Of a DNA stretch of 64,000 nt, positions 33,714-45,409 are shown piece by piece; position 1 is the first letter of the stretch, and every line of letters begins with the position of its first letter. Location of the stretch: contig NC_087117.1 of assembly GCF_963855985.1 (NCBI RefSeq), forward strand, positions 6,583,001 to 6,647,000. Direction: 5' to 3'. A model generated the notes under the pieces. The model was given only the letters and a program-made list of their open reading frames with translations. It made no database searches and was not told where the DNA came from. Both the position numbers and the translations under genes were made by a program. Source of the stretch: Ostrinia nubilalis. Its lineage: Eukaryota; Arthropoda; Insecta; Lepidoptera; Crambidae.

Positions 33714-34464
33714 GTAGAATAGATGGGGTATATGGGCATTTTGGTCTCAATGACAACAATAGCTTTCTACGCGACTTCACAAATCGATTTCGGAAACGAA
33801 TGTTGCATTGTCTACAGGTATAAATATTTTAAAAATTGATAAATGTGTGCGTTTTTTAACTGAGTGAACCTGCTTCGGACTCAAAAAAGGCGTTGAAAAG
33901 TAAATTTTGGTGTTTTATTACATACCCCCTTGTTTTTAATGTTTGTTGCGGTGTTATAGATCCCCGAACGTAGATTCGACTCTTCGAAGTACACTTTTGG
34001 AGTCATTATTGTTGTGTTGATATTTGTTAAAATAATTTAATGATTTTTGAAATTGCCATCTTTTAAAAATGGTATGTTACATTTAATTTAATGATTCAGT
34101 TTGGCAAATGAATGTACAGATTTTTTTAATTGCCAGGTAACTTTTATCTGGAGAATAAAACTGTTTTACTCCCAAAATTTCTAGTCAAAAACTGATAAGT
34201 CAAACTAAATTAAAAAAAGTTATCTGACTGCTAAAATCGGTTCATCAAACGTTTGAGGGCAATAGGTTTATCAAAAGTATAATATTAAATTCTGTCAATA
34301 GTGACCGAGTTTCTTGCGCTGCTTTATTGTCCTGAAGCAGTGGTAGGGTTAATACTGGGACGTGTAAAAGTGCTTTTTAAAAGTCTACTTGCAGAAATAA
34401 ATGAGTTTTATGAGGTTTTTTTGTTCATTCATTTGTCAAGCTACATCGATTAAATTTATATTCG

Positions 34465-34665
34465 CCCGGGGATCTAAGATCCGTATTACAAAACTGTGCT
34501 CAAAACTAGATTCAATATCAGTACCAGATTTTGTTCTGGAATTAAGTTCATAAATGAAGCGGGTGCGTTCACTTTGACGTGACCGCAGAACGCATCAAAT
34601 GCAAATCCTTCAAATGCTTGAAATTGAGTCTACTTTCGAGCTCAGTTTTGTAATACGCATCCAAT
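34465..34665. mobile_element. Foldback MITE
   Basis: Arms GATCTAAGATCCGTATTACA with AAAACTGTGCTC inside, and the complement GAGCTCAGTTTTGTAATACG. Confidence 0.65.
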
Positions 34666-34739
34666 TTTAATACTCAATATTTTATTCGTTCGTCACTGAA
34701 TTTTTTTGTCGGTAACACCCTCGCGAGATTTGACGTGAA

Positions 34740-34990
34740 CGTCTGCCGACTGTCATGATCTGCGGGGGCCACCCGGGGCCGGATCTAGGGCCGTCGGGGC
34801 CCCGGGGTCCAGGGGCCATGTTACCCGGGGGTCCAGGGGCCACGCACCCGGGGGCCAGCGAGACAGTGCTTTATAATGTGCAGTGTTGGTTTGCAGCTGA
34901 GTAGGAGGGAGCGGCGAGACGGCGTAAGCATTAATTTCACCTGCATCGGACAAACGCGCTGGGGTGGGGTGCTTTTGGGGGTGGGGGTGG
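34740..34990 (+). other. GC-rich block with GGGGCCA repeats
   Basis: A local block rich in CCCGGGG and CCAGGGGCCA repeats, unlike the surrounding AT-rich intron. No coding frame or known family was recognised. It may be a small satellite or a remnant of an inserted element. Confidence 0.35.
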
Positions 34991-36280
34991 GTTGAAAGTA
35001 ATATATTGGACTTGATTCAGAGATGTTTGTTTCTGTTGTTGTTGAATGAAAAAAGATATTACGTCAAAATACCCTTTTAGCTTCGGTCGTGCTTTCGCCA
35101 ATGTCAAGTGGTATTGTCAAAAAACAAAATATCTCAAATATGCACGTCTTTTTACTTTCAATAAAAAGAGAAACATAAGACATCCTGAATTAAATTGTTG
35201 ATTTAAAGGCTGCATGAATGCTGGTAGTGTCAAGAAATTTACATTCCTTTAATTTTTTAAATATTTCTGGGATTCCGTAATTTTCGACTCGCAGTTTTAG
35301 GTAACTAGATGTATAGTTGGATTTTTAGACTCAAGTACTAAACCCACCCCTAGTATCAAAGTACGGGGGTACACTCCCCTCCCCCCAAAGCCCCGGTTAA
35401 TGTCCCCGCAGACTATGACACGGCCTTAGGTTGTAGAACGTTTAGATACACCGACGCTGCCCGCTGACTCGGCATTCTGGGTAAGAAGACTGTAAAACAA
35501 AGATTATACGAACATTCCACTTTTACAAATGTTCTTTTGCTAAACTGTTCAGTAGTTTCAGATATATTTGGATAAATTATTTACTAACATTATTAACTTT
35601 AAAGTGTTGGACGTTCTACAGCGAATTCTTATGCATGGTTGTTTGTAAGTTTATTGTTATGACGTCACGTTACAGTTGTCTATACCTAAGGCCGAATTGT
35701 CCGATGCAGGTTCGCTTGTTTTATTATTTATTTAAATGTAAAGATGTTGGTATATCGGTGACGTTTTTGAAGTATTTTTCAAGGATTTTTATGTTAGAAA
35801 CTGTTATTGAGACTTTGTCGTTATCTCTGAAAGTAGAAAAGGAATACTGATTTGTCTCTTTTCATTAGTGTTTTTAATTTGAGGGAAAAAGACGGCGTTG
35901 TTTTCCTCAATAGCATTGTTTTAATACTTTTTTTGTGTATTTCTCCACAGAATGACTAAGTGTTATTTAATGATTTTCTTTATTAGGAAAACATACAGCT
36001 TATATTATAACACAGGTAGCATACAAAAAGTAGGTCTTGCACTAATGTTTAGAGAAATGTAAGATTTGAGAATTTGTAAAGCTGTTCTATATAAATAATT
36101 CAACTTTGCTAAATTAAAAAGAAAATGATTAATCTTCACATAAAATAATTACTACTTTTTTTATAAAAATATCGAAACGAAAAGTAAAAAATCCTTGAAC
36201 AATTCACCGTTCAATAATATCACCGATATATCACCAACATCTTCACACAAACGCCATCTCACCGCCTCCCTTTCACACAG

Positions 36281-36676
36281 AAGCCGGACGCTACCGAAGA
36301 GGAGCGGAAACAGCCGACCCCGCCCCCCGACCAGTGGGCGGAGATTTTAGGCATTCCCGGGGAAGGCAAAGAAAAGGACAAAAAATCCAAAAAGACACAG
36401 GAACCCGCCTCAGAAACCTCCGAGTCGACCCAATCCAAATGCACCACACCAGAGAAAGAACTTTCACCAAAACAACTGAGATCCTCCAAAAAAGAACAAC
36501 CCACCCCAGAGAAGAAATCGCCGATAAAATCTCCGCCCAAGAAACGGAGACTGGAGGAATTCATATCGCCAGAGCCGGAAGAACCAAAAAAGCCTAAGAA
36601 GAAAGCGGAGAAGAAGAAGGTTGACAAAACGGAGAAGACGGAGAAGCGGAAACGGAAGAAGAGTGAGAAAGAATAG
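36281..36676 (+). CDS. TCERG1: TCERG1 exon 10: alternative terminal exon with basic tail
   Basis: After a good acceptor (TCACCGCCTCCCTTTCACACAG is pyrimidine-rich) a 131-codon frame opens in phase 0, matching exon 9, and ends at TAG 36674-36676. It encodes an acidic and Pro-rich start (PTPPPDQWAEILGIPG), a Ser/Thr/Pro middle with SPIKSPPKKRRLEE, a likely bipartite nuclear signal, and a tail of KK/EK repeats. AATAAA occurs at 36972-36977. A protein ending here would lack FF4-FF6. A weak donor (AGA|GTGAGA) at 36663 in phase 1 could instead join CCAG|CCGAG at 49182, so an internal cassette is a second possibility. I do not know a counterpart in vertebrate TCERG1. Confidence 0.72.
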   Translation, partial: KPDATEEERKQPTPPPDQWAEILGIPGEGKEKDKKSKKTQEPASETSESTQSKCTTPEKELSPKQLRSSKKEQPTPEKKSPIKSPPKKRRLEEFISPEPEEPKKPKKKAEKKKVDKTEKTEKRKRKKSEKE

Positions 36677-36971
36677 TGTTTTCTGAACGTGTTCTTCAAA
36701 CGGCCGCGGAAGTAGACTGTTGTGCGTCGCGGTGCGAGGAACTAGGTTAGAGTGTGTGGGGTCATTGTGTGTTTGGTTGGGCGTGCACTTGGTTTAATAG
36801 GACTGAGAGCCTTGAGTGTATTAGAAGACGTAGTTGACGTGACACAGAATATACAATTTTAATCATTCGCGTTAATTTTCTAACTAAAATAGCAGCCGAA
36901 ACGTCAAGTTGTGAGCGTGAGCCAAAACCTGTGTCTTTCTATTTTAGTGACACAGAATATCCAATATTAGC

Positions 36972-36977
36972 AATAAA
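36972..36977 (+). terminator. PolyA signal AATAAA for the short isoform
   Basis: A canonical AATAAA lies about 300 bp after the exon 10 stop codon, and the sequence becomes AT-rich with a GTGT-containing stretch further on. It fits use as a 3' end, though the hexamer is frequent in AT-rich introns. Confidence 0.4.
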
Positions 36978-37061
36978 ATTTAAAGAAAAAATTTCTACAC
37001 TATAAAGTGTAATTTAGTTAGCTCTGTGCTAAAAAAGTTATATTTAGCTTGTCTTGCTGTC

Positions 37062-37234
37062 CAGTGGCGTAGCTCAGACGGGCTTTGTATTAAAATCCGG
37101 CTCTTTCGTTTGAAAAAAATGTCGCTAAGGACCAAGTGAGGGCCCTCCTATGGGGCCCTGGTAACTACTGTCTTAATCCGGCCCTGGGGGGCCCGTGTCA
37201 TTGATACGACTTATACAGTGCTAGCTACGCCCCT
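37062..37234. mobile_element. hAT-like MITE
   Basis: Ends CAGTGGCGTAGCTCAG and GCTAGCTACGCCCCT resemble hAT short inverted repeats (CAGTGGCGTAGC). The interior has GGGGCCCTGG phrases common in such elements. A similar single end, CACTGGCGTATCTAGCTAG, lies at 55697. Confidence 0.6.
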
Positions 37235-38039
37235 AGGTCTCAATCTACTATTGCGTAGATTCTTGATAATTATTGAATTGCCAATTTTTTCATCGAACCG
37301 TCGAATGATCCTAAACTGTGGAGTGGCTGAAAATATTGATTCAAAGTTAGTGAAAATCTCATTTAACAGCAAATTGAAAACCGACTCGCTTTCAAGTTTA
37401 AACCTAGTGTATTTGTGACTTGAGATACCATGAAGTATGAAGAGGTATCATCACGTCTGTCTTCTAATATACCCAAGGTTCTACCGTCTTATTTTAAACG
37501 CGTTAAAATTGACGACTTGTAGTGAAAACTAAAATGTTAATTAATTTTACAAACGGCGTAGTTGTGTGATCACTCAACGTGTACAGTTAGCAAAAATGTA
37601 CATACCCGTTCAATGTTGAACTTTATACAGGGTGTTAGGTAAATGGGTATATGAGCCGACACTAGCCCATGTTAACATATGCATATAATTGGTATGGTGA
37701 AATCAGAAAATTGATATCATCAACACAAATCTAATCATAAGATACTTCCGCTGTTTGTAAAATTAAAAATGGCGGTGAATTATACGAAAGTCGTCAAAAA
37801 AACGTTGAGAATAGTGTAACGTGGATGTTTATAAAAACTTTATTTTGTATACCCCCTTTTTAACCCAAAAACAAATGTAGGATATACTATTTGGTATAAT
37901 AGCGTTGAGGGATTGTCAAATGGAAGGTGGGTATTTAAACGTAAAAATTTTAAATACTAATTGGACTTATAATAGATTTTACAATACTGTAAAAATTTTA
38001 GTAAATTTTTGCATGTAACTTATCCTTATCCTTCCTTCC

Positions 38040-38297
38040 TTATCCTTATCCTTAGACATTTTACACTGCGCTTCTAGTCCCAAACTAAGCAAAGCTTGTA
38101 CTATGGGTACTAGACAACGGATATAAACATACTTAAATACTTTTTTTTTGTAAATACATACTTATTATACATAGAAAACACCCAGTCCAATACAAACAAA
38201 TATGTTCATGCACACAAATGTTTGTACTGTGCGGGAATCGAACCCGCTACTTCCGGAATAGTAGTCCGTTTCGAACCACTACACCAAACGGCCGACA
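38040..38297 (-). repeat. tRNA-derived SINE
   Basis: On the minus strand it begins GTCGGCCGTTTGGTGTAGTG (A box) and carries GCGGGTTCGATTCCCGCAC (B box), then a tRNA-unrelated body ending near a TTATCCTTATCC tract. A second copy lies at 42605-42864. The head is a degenerate tRNA and not a functional tRNA gene. Confidence 0.85.
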
Positions 38298-38542
38298 TTA
38301 TACATGTATAACTCTTTTTCGCACGTAAATTATACATTCTAGTGTAAGTGTCAATAAGATTTTAGTTCATTTTCGCATGTAACTTATACATGCATAACTC
38401 ATTTTTGCATTTAGCTTATACATGCAAGTATAAGCGTTTAATTTTACACGTATTTTAGTTAAAAACACACAAATAAAGTTGGAAATAGTCTACATCTGTA
38501 CAGATGACTTCTCAAAAAATGTATTTTTGTTCCACCACTTCT

Positions 38543-38655
38543 TCTCAGCATAAGCCCATATGTTGTCCCGAAGTGGTGGTAGGGCAAGCTATATTTGGGA
38601 CGTGTATAAGTACCCTGAAATGGAACTACGTACTAATAAAGAATTTGAATTGAAC
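38543..38655 (+). repeat. Family S1 repeat
   Basis: CCGAAGTGGTGGTAGGGCAA then GCTATATTTGGGACGTGTAT; ends in AATAAAG. Confidence 0.7.
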
Positions 38656-38672
38656 TTGAATTAGTTGTTACA

Positions 38673-38978
38673 GTCAGCGACAAATAATTCGTGACACCCA
38701 AAGGCCCAGAACAGACGGTAAAACGCAACTGCAACGAAACTGCAACTTTCTGATGATTCTGATGAATGAAACTGAAACTGAAAGTTTTAAACTGGTCGCG
38801 TCATGTGTGGTCTCTCAACGGACGCTATGGCAGAAACTTAGATGCAACTTAAAAATAACTAGCAATTGCAGTTTCGTTGCAGTTGCGTTTCACCGTCTGT
38901 TCTGGGCCAAAGTGGCCAAAAAGTTGACATCACTTTTTGGCTACTTTTGGTGTCACGATCTATTTGATGCTGACTGTA
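38673..38978. mobile_element. Family O MITE interrupted by family P MITE
   Basis: The outer element reads CGTGACACCCAAA, is interrupted by the GGCCCAGAACAGACGG...CTGGGCC element (38704-38908), and resumes with AAAGTGGCCAAAAAG. The duplicated AAA is the target duplication. Confidence 0.88.
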
Positions 38979-39002
38979 CGTAACTTTGCCCTGACATATT
39001 GA

Positions 39003-39197
39003 CACCCGCATTCACAAACGATGCTTGCATAAGTCAAACAGCAACGCTATGGGAAGTCGAACGCACAGCGTTAAATATAGCTCTGTGATTGGTTCGTGTG
39101 TGTCATTGCGCCACTCTAGTATTATCTATGAATAGGTTTTTGGGACCCTGTGCGTCCAAGCTCACTGTGAGACCTCATAGTAATGTTTGTGAATATG
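39003..39197. mobile_element. Foldback MITE family F
   Basis: Carries CCGCATTCACAAACGATGC at one end and AATGTTTGTGAATATGG at the other, with CTGTGCGTCCAAGCTCACTG inside. Confidence 0.7.
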
Positions 39198-39288
39198 GTT
39201 ACAGTTTTAAAATTATTTACAGAGGAAATATGTTTACAATAAAGGTCATTTGTTAATGAAAAATGTTCCTAAATCCCAATAATATTAA

Positions 39289-40553
39289 GGGCTATATTTC
39301 ACCGGGACACCATGGCGGCGCAACCAGTCGCCGGCTACCAACAAAATGTATACAGCTCTACAGGGTGTTAGGTATAGCCCGACCAGGAACATAAAAACCC
39401 TCGCCATGTTGCGGAAAACTAATGGTACTAATTTCTTTTAATGGCAACAGTAACTGAAAACTTCATTGACATGTCACCTTGCATGTCAGTCTATTGCTGT
39501 CAAAGTGTAAACAAACTTTATTTTAAATGTGCGCAATTGATTTTGTGAATTAAATTGCTAAAATCTTTTTATAGTCGTGAAAGAAAAGTGGTTCACAATG
39601 TGTTAAAGTATTTGTCGAAGAGAAATACTAAGGGTTCGGACAATATTTTCATTGAATAATGTTTCCGACAAAGGTTGTCAAATTGACTGACATGTTTATC
39701 GTATAGTACAGTCCACTATGAAAATTAGCTGTGGTTTGTTTCAACTACCTATTTTAAACATTTTTGTCACTTTCTAAGTGTTGAATTTTATGGAATTGGG
39801 AAAGAAGTACCGAGTTTGAACCGTTCATGAGCAGACATTGCAGTTGAATATTCAAGTTCTGAATTTGATTATTGATGAATAATAAAATAAATCCTACTAG
39901 CTCGATTGATGGTTTCATTTAATTTATTTAAACCAGGTTACCTATAATAACATTTTTTCGTTAATTTATGAAAATATCAAATTAGCACGTAATCCTGAAT
40001 CCTGATACATAAAGTTAGCCTATTAATTTAACACAGGTACGACTGTACTCAGTGTTGCACTATCAAATGCAATTGACGCGCCTCTATGCCAGGGTTTTTA
40101 TGTTCCTGGTCAGGCTATAAATGGGTATATGAGCCGACACTAGCCCATGTTAACATGGTCATATAAATGGTATGGTGAAGTCAGAAAATTGATACCTTCA
40201 TTTTAATTTTCATACAAATCGGATTTTATAAAATGTATTTTGTACCATTTATATGACCATGTTAACATGGGCTAGTGTCGGCTCATATACTCATTTACCT
40301 AACACCCTCTATAGAGAGTTACTCACCTGGTGTCCGTTTGGTTGCGCAAAGCTGCATACTTCTTAAATTTTAGTGATAATTTTATTAATAACTGAATATT
40401 GTAATACCCTGTCAGGGTTCATTTGAGGATGTATACGTATGTATTAGCTTAAGACCTTCTCACCAAATGAAGCAATAAAGAATTATGAATTATACATTTT
40501 GTTGGTAGCGACGACTGGTTGCGCCGCCATGGTGTCCCGGTGAAATATAGCCC
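39289..40553. mobile_element. Three-level nested transposon stack
   Basis: The outermost element (39289-40553) starts GGGCTATATTTCACCGGGAC and ends in its complement, flanked by TAA. Inside it is a family H MITE (39361-40309, TA on both sides). Inside that is a third foldback (39375-40117) starting TAGCCCGACCAGGAACATAA, ending in its complement, again flanked by TA. The split phrase GGTA|AATGGG of family H is restored when the innermost element is removed. No transposase was recognised at any level. Confidence 0.92.
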
Positions 40554-40667
40554 TAAGTTTCTTCCAACCCGTCTGGCCAGCGTAGGGAGTGTAGGCCAAG
40601 TCCTCCATTTGCCTCTGGTCAATTAGAGAGGGTCGTGCTCCAGCAGTGGAGACTAAATAATATTAAT

Positions 40668-42602
40668 CTATATATATAAGGTGTTATTTTTTATACTGAT
40701 CATACTTTACCAACGCATCTAATAAAATCATACAAATACAATCCAAGTGTTTTTAAAAAAAAATTCAGGCTAGTTTTTGTTTTTACTTTTCCTAACAAAA
40801 AAAAGATATTATTTTTACAACCATCCTGTCTTCACTCACTGCCTCTCTCTCTTTCTTTACCTATTTCATTCATACGAGTACGAACAATGGCGGCGCGCGT
40901 TCATTCAACGTTCACACACATAAAGGTTAGTTTACACTAAACCTACGTTACCAAAAATTATCACTTGTGAGTATGTACGATGTTACGTCATGTTAATAGG
41001 TACTACGCGCTGGGAGAAACAAAATCTAGCCACATAAGTAGGTAAATAAGTGTATTTTAATTAGTGTAATAGCGGGGGACTTTTCCAACGAACCGAGGCG
41101 AATCATCCGCGTTAAACTAGTAATTTAAAAAAGGATAGAAATTGGAATTCAATATCTACGGTTTCGTAATGCCTACGCAATTTATTTAGAGACGTAATAA
41201 AAAATTGATAGGTACATACCTATTACTACTTCGCTTCGCTTCAGTGGAAATGCACCCTAATATTGAATATGAATAGGTGTTGTAAATAAAACTCACTGAT
41301 CAATTTTCCTGGTTTTAATTCCTAAATTATGATTTGCCATCACACTTTAGATTCATTGATTTTACTTATTCACACATTTACCTATTTTGAATGTTGTTAT
41401 TTAAAGTTCCTAGGTTATTATTACACTAATCACAATACATTTTGAACGTCAAGCCTTTGTTGAATGTTCACGTAAACACTGTCTTGCACTGTCTAATCTA
41501 GCCACGATCGAATTGAGGTAATGCTTCCGGGCTGCACACTTGCTTGCTGTTCACTAGACACCACGTCGGATGTTGTATTCACAATTCGCGCACTAACTTT
41601 TTTACGGAAAAAGTCGCTTTCGCGGAAACAAGCACTCATCTGTCCAAATCACACTGTAGGTATGTACCTAGGTAGACTTCCGCAATATCCATCGATAGAA
41701 CTCGGTCGCGGTCGTGGCCCTCTGGCAACAACTCCTTGATAAGGCATTCCGTATTTTTACGCAAAAGCCGCCGTCTGCGGCGCTCGCATCTGGGTACCGC
41801 CAGCACTGTGCCGGTGATTGAAATTGAAATCCAGAACTTCGTCCTCGAAGCGCATGGGATCTCGTCAAGTCAGGATTCGGCTGCGCTCCCTGAAGCGCTG
41901 CGCGGCTCCAAACAAGCAAGGTGTGAAGGTTTTCGACTCGTCAATGTTTCTCGTCGGCCAGTTAGTGTGCCCGAAACATAATTTCACCTGCGTTTTGTTA
42001 TTTATCAAGCGCGGCATTGTAATAACTCGCACATACACTGCAATACGTTTGGGCACATTGGACGGACTGTGACGATAACGATTATTAATGTTGTTGCGCT
42101 CCCGCATGCCGATCGGCGGCTCGGCGCGGGCTGTGGGCGCGGATCGACTGGCAGCGATATCAATATGGCCGACTCACGCGGCGCGGCACGTGGCAGCGGT
42201 CGTTGCCCTCGGCCGGCTACTACGATCGTGCGTAAACGAATACTCACCGCGCTCAAAGGATGATTTATTTTTTATTTTTTTCGAAACATTCTTTGTCGTT
42301 TTACTCAAAAACTAGCCTGATTTTTTTTTTTAAAACACTTGGGTTGTATTTGTATGATTTTATTAGATGCGCTGGTGAAGTATGATCAGTATAAAAAATA
42401 ACACCTTATATAAAAGAAAGTCGTGTTAGTTACTCCACTTATAACTCAAGAACGGCTGAACCGATTTAGCTGAAAATTGTCAGGGAGGTAGTTTAGAGCC
42501 AGGAGAAGGACATAGGATACTTTTTATCCCGTTCGAAATTAAAAAAGAAAGTCTGCTTATTTATTGCCATTAAGGCGGAACAAAGTTCGCCGGGTCAGCT
42601 AG
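40668..42602 (+). mobile_element. Helitron-like element split by a 1.73-kb TIR transposon
   Basis: The Helitron-like host starts TCTATATATATA and ends CGCCGGGTCAGCTAG at 42602. Its TATATA tract is interrupted by an element with about 100-bp inverted repeats (40679-42406, AGGTGTTATTTTTTATACTG and complement), flanked by TATATA on both sides. The interior (40900-42260) includes a GC-rich stretch with several overlapping short frames around 41520-42260, none recognisable, so a decayed or captured sequence is possible. Confidence 0.75.
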
Positions 42603-42604
42603 TA

Positions 42605-42864
42605 AATAATAAAATAAATATCCTTGGACATTTTACACTGGGCGTCTAGCCCCAAACTAAGCAAAGCTTGTACTATGGGTACTAGACAACGGATATAAAC
42701 ATACTTAAATTCTTTTTATTTTTGTAAATGCACACATATTATACATAGAAAACACCCAGTCTAATACGAACAAATATGTTCATGCACACAAATGTTTGTA
42801 GAATCGAACCCGCAACCTCCGGAATAGTAGTCTGTTTCGAACCACTACACCAAACGGCCGACAA
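42605..42864 (-). repeat. tRNA-derived SINE, second copy
   Basis: Same body and head as at 38040-38297. The B box is shortened here (GTTTGTAGAATCGAACCCGC on the plus strand, lacking GTGCGGG-like bases). Confidence 0.82.
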
Positions 42865-43353
42865 TGACCTGATGATGGTGGATGTATACAGTTCATCTTC
42901 CATTTGACAATCTCTCAAAGCATTTGGTTCAAATTGTACATATTAAAGTACGTTTGCCAATTTTAAAAATTACTAACGTAGTTGTAGTTACGGTGACAAA
43001 TTAATTAATGATGTAAAAACAGTATTTTTGATTTGTTTTTTATATGCGTAATTCGCTGGGCTGGTCTTGTATAATCTCTATGTTAATCCCACTGTGAGTC
43101 TATAGTCTTTGATATAAAGTTCGTTGTTTCTTCTTTGAGAGGCATAGAAAATAACTACATCTCTATTCTTGGATTTTTTTACACTACGCTACGCGCGCTC
43201 ACATACAAACCGCGCTCGGTGCGTTTCTATGAAGATGACCTACTCATTTGTATTTACTCTGCTTCTACTCCCTAACTTAGCAAAACTTTTACCTACTATG
43301 AGTTTTAAACCAGAAAACAAACTTTTTTACGTAGAAATCTAGATATTTGAAAT

Positions 43354-43689
43354 GGTGTTACCGAACTATCGTTAGTAAAACTGTCGATAGTTTTCATCTG
43401 AAAAAGCCTTATCTATCGATTGGCCTATCGATAGTTTAGAACAATTGATACTATCGATAGTATAGATAGCTTTTTATTCAAAAGCGACAATACTATCTAT
43501 AGTATCGATACTATCCATAGTTTATTCTTCACTAGCAACAATACTATAGATAGTAACAATACTATCGATAGTATCGATAGTATTGCACATATTCAATAGT
43601 ATTGCCTCGTTTTGAGCTATCGATAGTATCGACAGTATCGATAGTCTTGCGATAGTTTGGCTATCGATAGACTATCGATCGGCAACACT
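43354..43689. repeat. Cluster of TATCGATA palindromes in a foldback element
   Basis: Eight exact TATCGATA octamers (43426, 43452, 43503, 43563, 43572, 43618, 43636, 43662) lie within 250 bp, with several one-base variants. The block is bordered by GGTGTTACCGAACTATCG and CTATCGATCGGCAACACT, which look like terminal inverted repeats. TATCGATA is the Drosophila DRE motif bound by DREF, and CGATA clusters are bound by BEAF-32. Whether it acts that way here is inference. Confidence 0.75.
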
Positions 43690-44261
43690 AATATGAAATC
43701 AAAGAGGCTTATTTAAACGATAACACGGTGGACGCCACGCGATTCACCGGTGACCCTCGAACAACAAATTTTCTATTGTAGTGTATCGGTAGTCAGACTT
43801 TAATATGGACTCTAAATAATTCCCAGTGGGGTCAAAACAAAGAAATCTTACAGGATCAAGCCAAGTTACGATTATTTTGGCCAATGTGAGTGCTTATTTG
43901 TAAAATAAGCAGCACCTGTACCATACTGATTGAAGCAGAGACGGTAACACAAGGATGTTAGAAGCGCTGCGATTACGCACATAGCGGATGAAGCGCACGT
44001 TCGTTTATGCACCTTATGTCTAGTAATATGGATGTTAGTTGTATGTTTCTATGTTCCCACTCACCGTTGAGGTTTGTGTTTTGGAACGACACTCGAATTT
44101 GAGTCGTAAGAGAAGTGTTATTTGTAGAAATATTCAGATTTTCGCTGTGAGACTTGATTATAGTTGTGGACAAAAAATTAGGCGACTTTTTTAGGAATTC
44201 CCATTTGCCCCACCGGGGGAAGATGGGAATTGCTCGTTTTGTGTTTGACTCATTTAACGCC

Positions 44262-44406
44262 TATTCACAAACGATGCTTGCTTAAGTGAAGCAGGAAATC
44301 GAACGCACAGCGTTGAATAGAGCTCTGTGATTGGTTCGCGTGTTGTGGACCCTGTGCGTCCACGCGCACTGTGAGACCTCGTAGTAATGTTTGTGAATAC
44401 GGGCAT
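44262..44406. mobile_element. Foldback MITE family F
   Basis: CGCCTATTCACAAACGATGC at one end, TAATGTTTGTGAATACGGGC at the other, GTGCGTCCACGCGCACTG inside. Confidence 0.75.
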
Positions 44407-44426
44407 AGGATCTCAATAGCTCAACG

Positions 44427-44900
44427 GTGTCGGTGTCAGACTGTCGTTTCAAGTATTTATTCAGATTCAGCTATTTGAGTTTCGTCGTCTATTGTGGTGA
44501 ACCCACTCTAAAGCACATATTAAGTTTAGCTGGAGGGGTTAAGAGGAATATTTGTGCACAAATGTGCTCTAAAAATATTAAACAAAATTTACACAAGCCG
44601 AAAATAGAGATGGTCCATTTTTTTTTGTCCACAATTGCAATTTCGAGTGTCGTTCTAGAGTACGGACTTAAAGCAGCAAATACGCTGCCACAGAGGCAAA
44701 CAAGCGTGTGGTGGTTCTACAAATGTATAGGATTGTGTGTAAAAAACCACCAGTTGTTAAAAGACGATATTGCCTCGCCGCTTCCAATAAGAAAAAGAAC
44801 CGAAGTCACTATTTTCCCATTGTCCCCTGAGGGTGGCCACTGGGAAAAAAACCGAGAAGTGTTGGCGCACACTGGACGACAAGCTTATATATGTAATTGA
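44427..44900 (+). other. 157-codon open frame, probably chance
   Basis: This is the longest plus-strand frame of the intron. Its start overlaps the stretch just after a MITE, and part of it (TCGAGTGTCGTTCTAGAGTA) is an inverted match to about 44083-44103. The product shows no recognised domain, signal or biased codon use. I report it only because of its length. Confidence 0.15.
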
Positions 44901-45409
44901 CAGTAATAGGCGTCAAGTCACCGAACTGTCGCGTGTCGCCCATTGTACGCCTACACTAAAATAACATTTTGTTTTATGTTCTTTGGTTTCAACATTCACC
45001 ACTGATGGACAATGCAATTCATTTCATCCCAATGTTCATCAGTAGGGGTGATTTTAGCGTACGTTGTTCCCTCTGGTAAATATTACAACTTTTTCCCAGT
45101 GCCCACCCCTGGTGGCAAATGGAAATAGACGAAAGTTGCAAATCCATGTGTGGCAAACCTTTTACAGTGACACCCAGTAAATGTTATTTTGTATGGGATT
45201 AACGCTTAACTTAGTGCCTGAGGTAAGGGAGGGGGATACGGGAGCGTTTTTGTGACGTCAAATGTCAGCTAGACTACAGATATGTTCGGTTTGGTTGGTG
45301 GTAGGGCTTGTTCTAAGTCCGCCTGACTAGCTACCACCATTTTATCTAAATCTGTAGCCATAACAACAATGTTAACAGCATTGTTGTGTTCCGGCAGTTA
45401 GGTAAGACA

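Noticed and set aside
36281..36676. Exon 10 as an independent small gene
   Set aside because: It has no start codon in a good context, opens directly after a strong acceptor, and matches the phase of exon 9.
38220..38297. tRNA gene on the minus strand
   Set aside because: The A and B boxes belong to a SINE head; the cloverleaf is incomplete and the body continues into a dispersed repeat found again at 42605.
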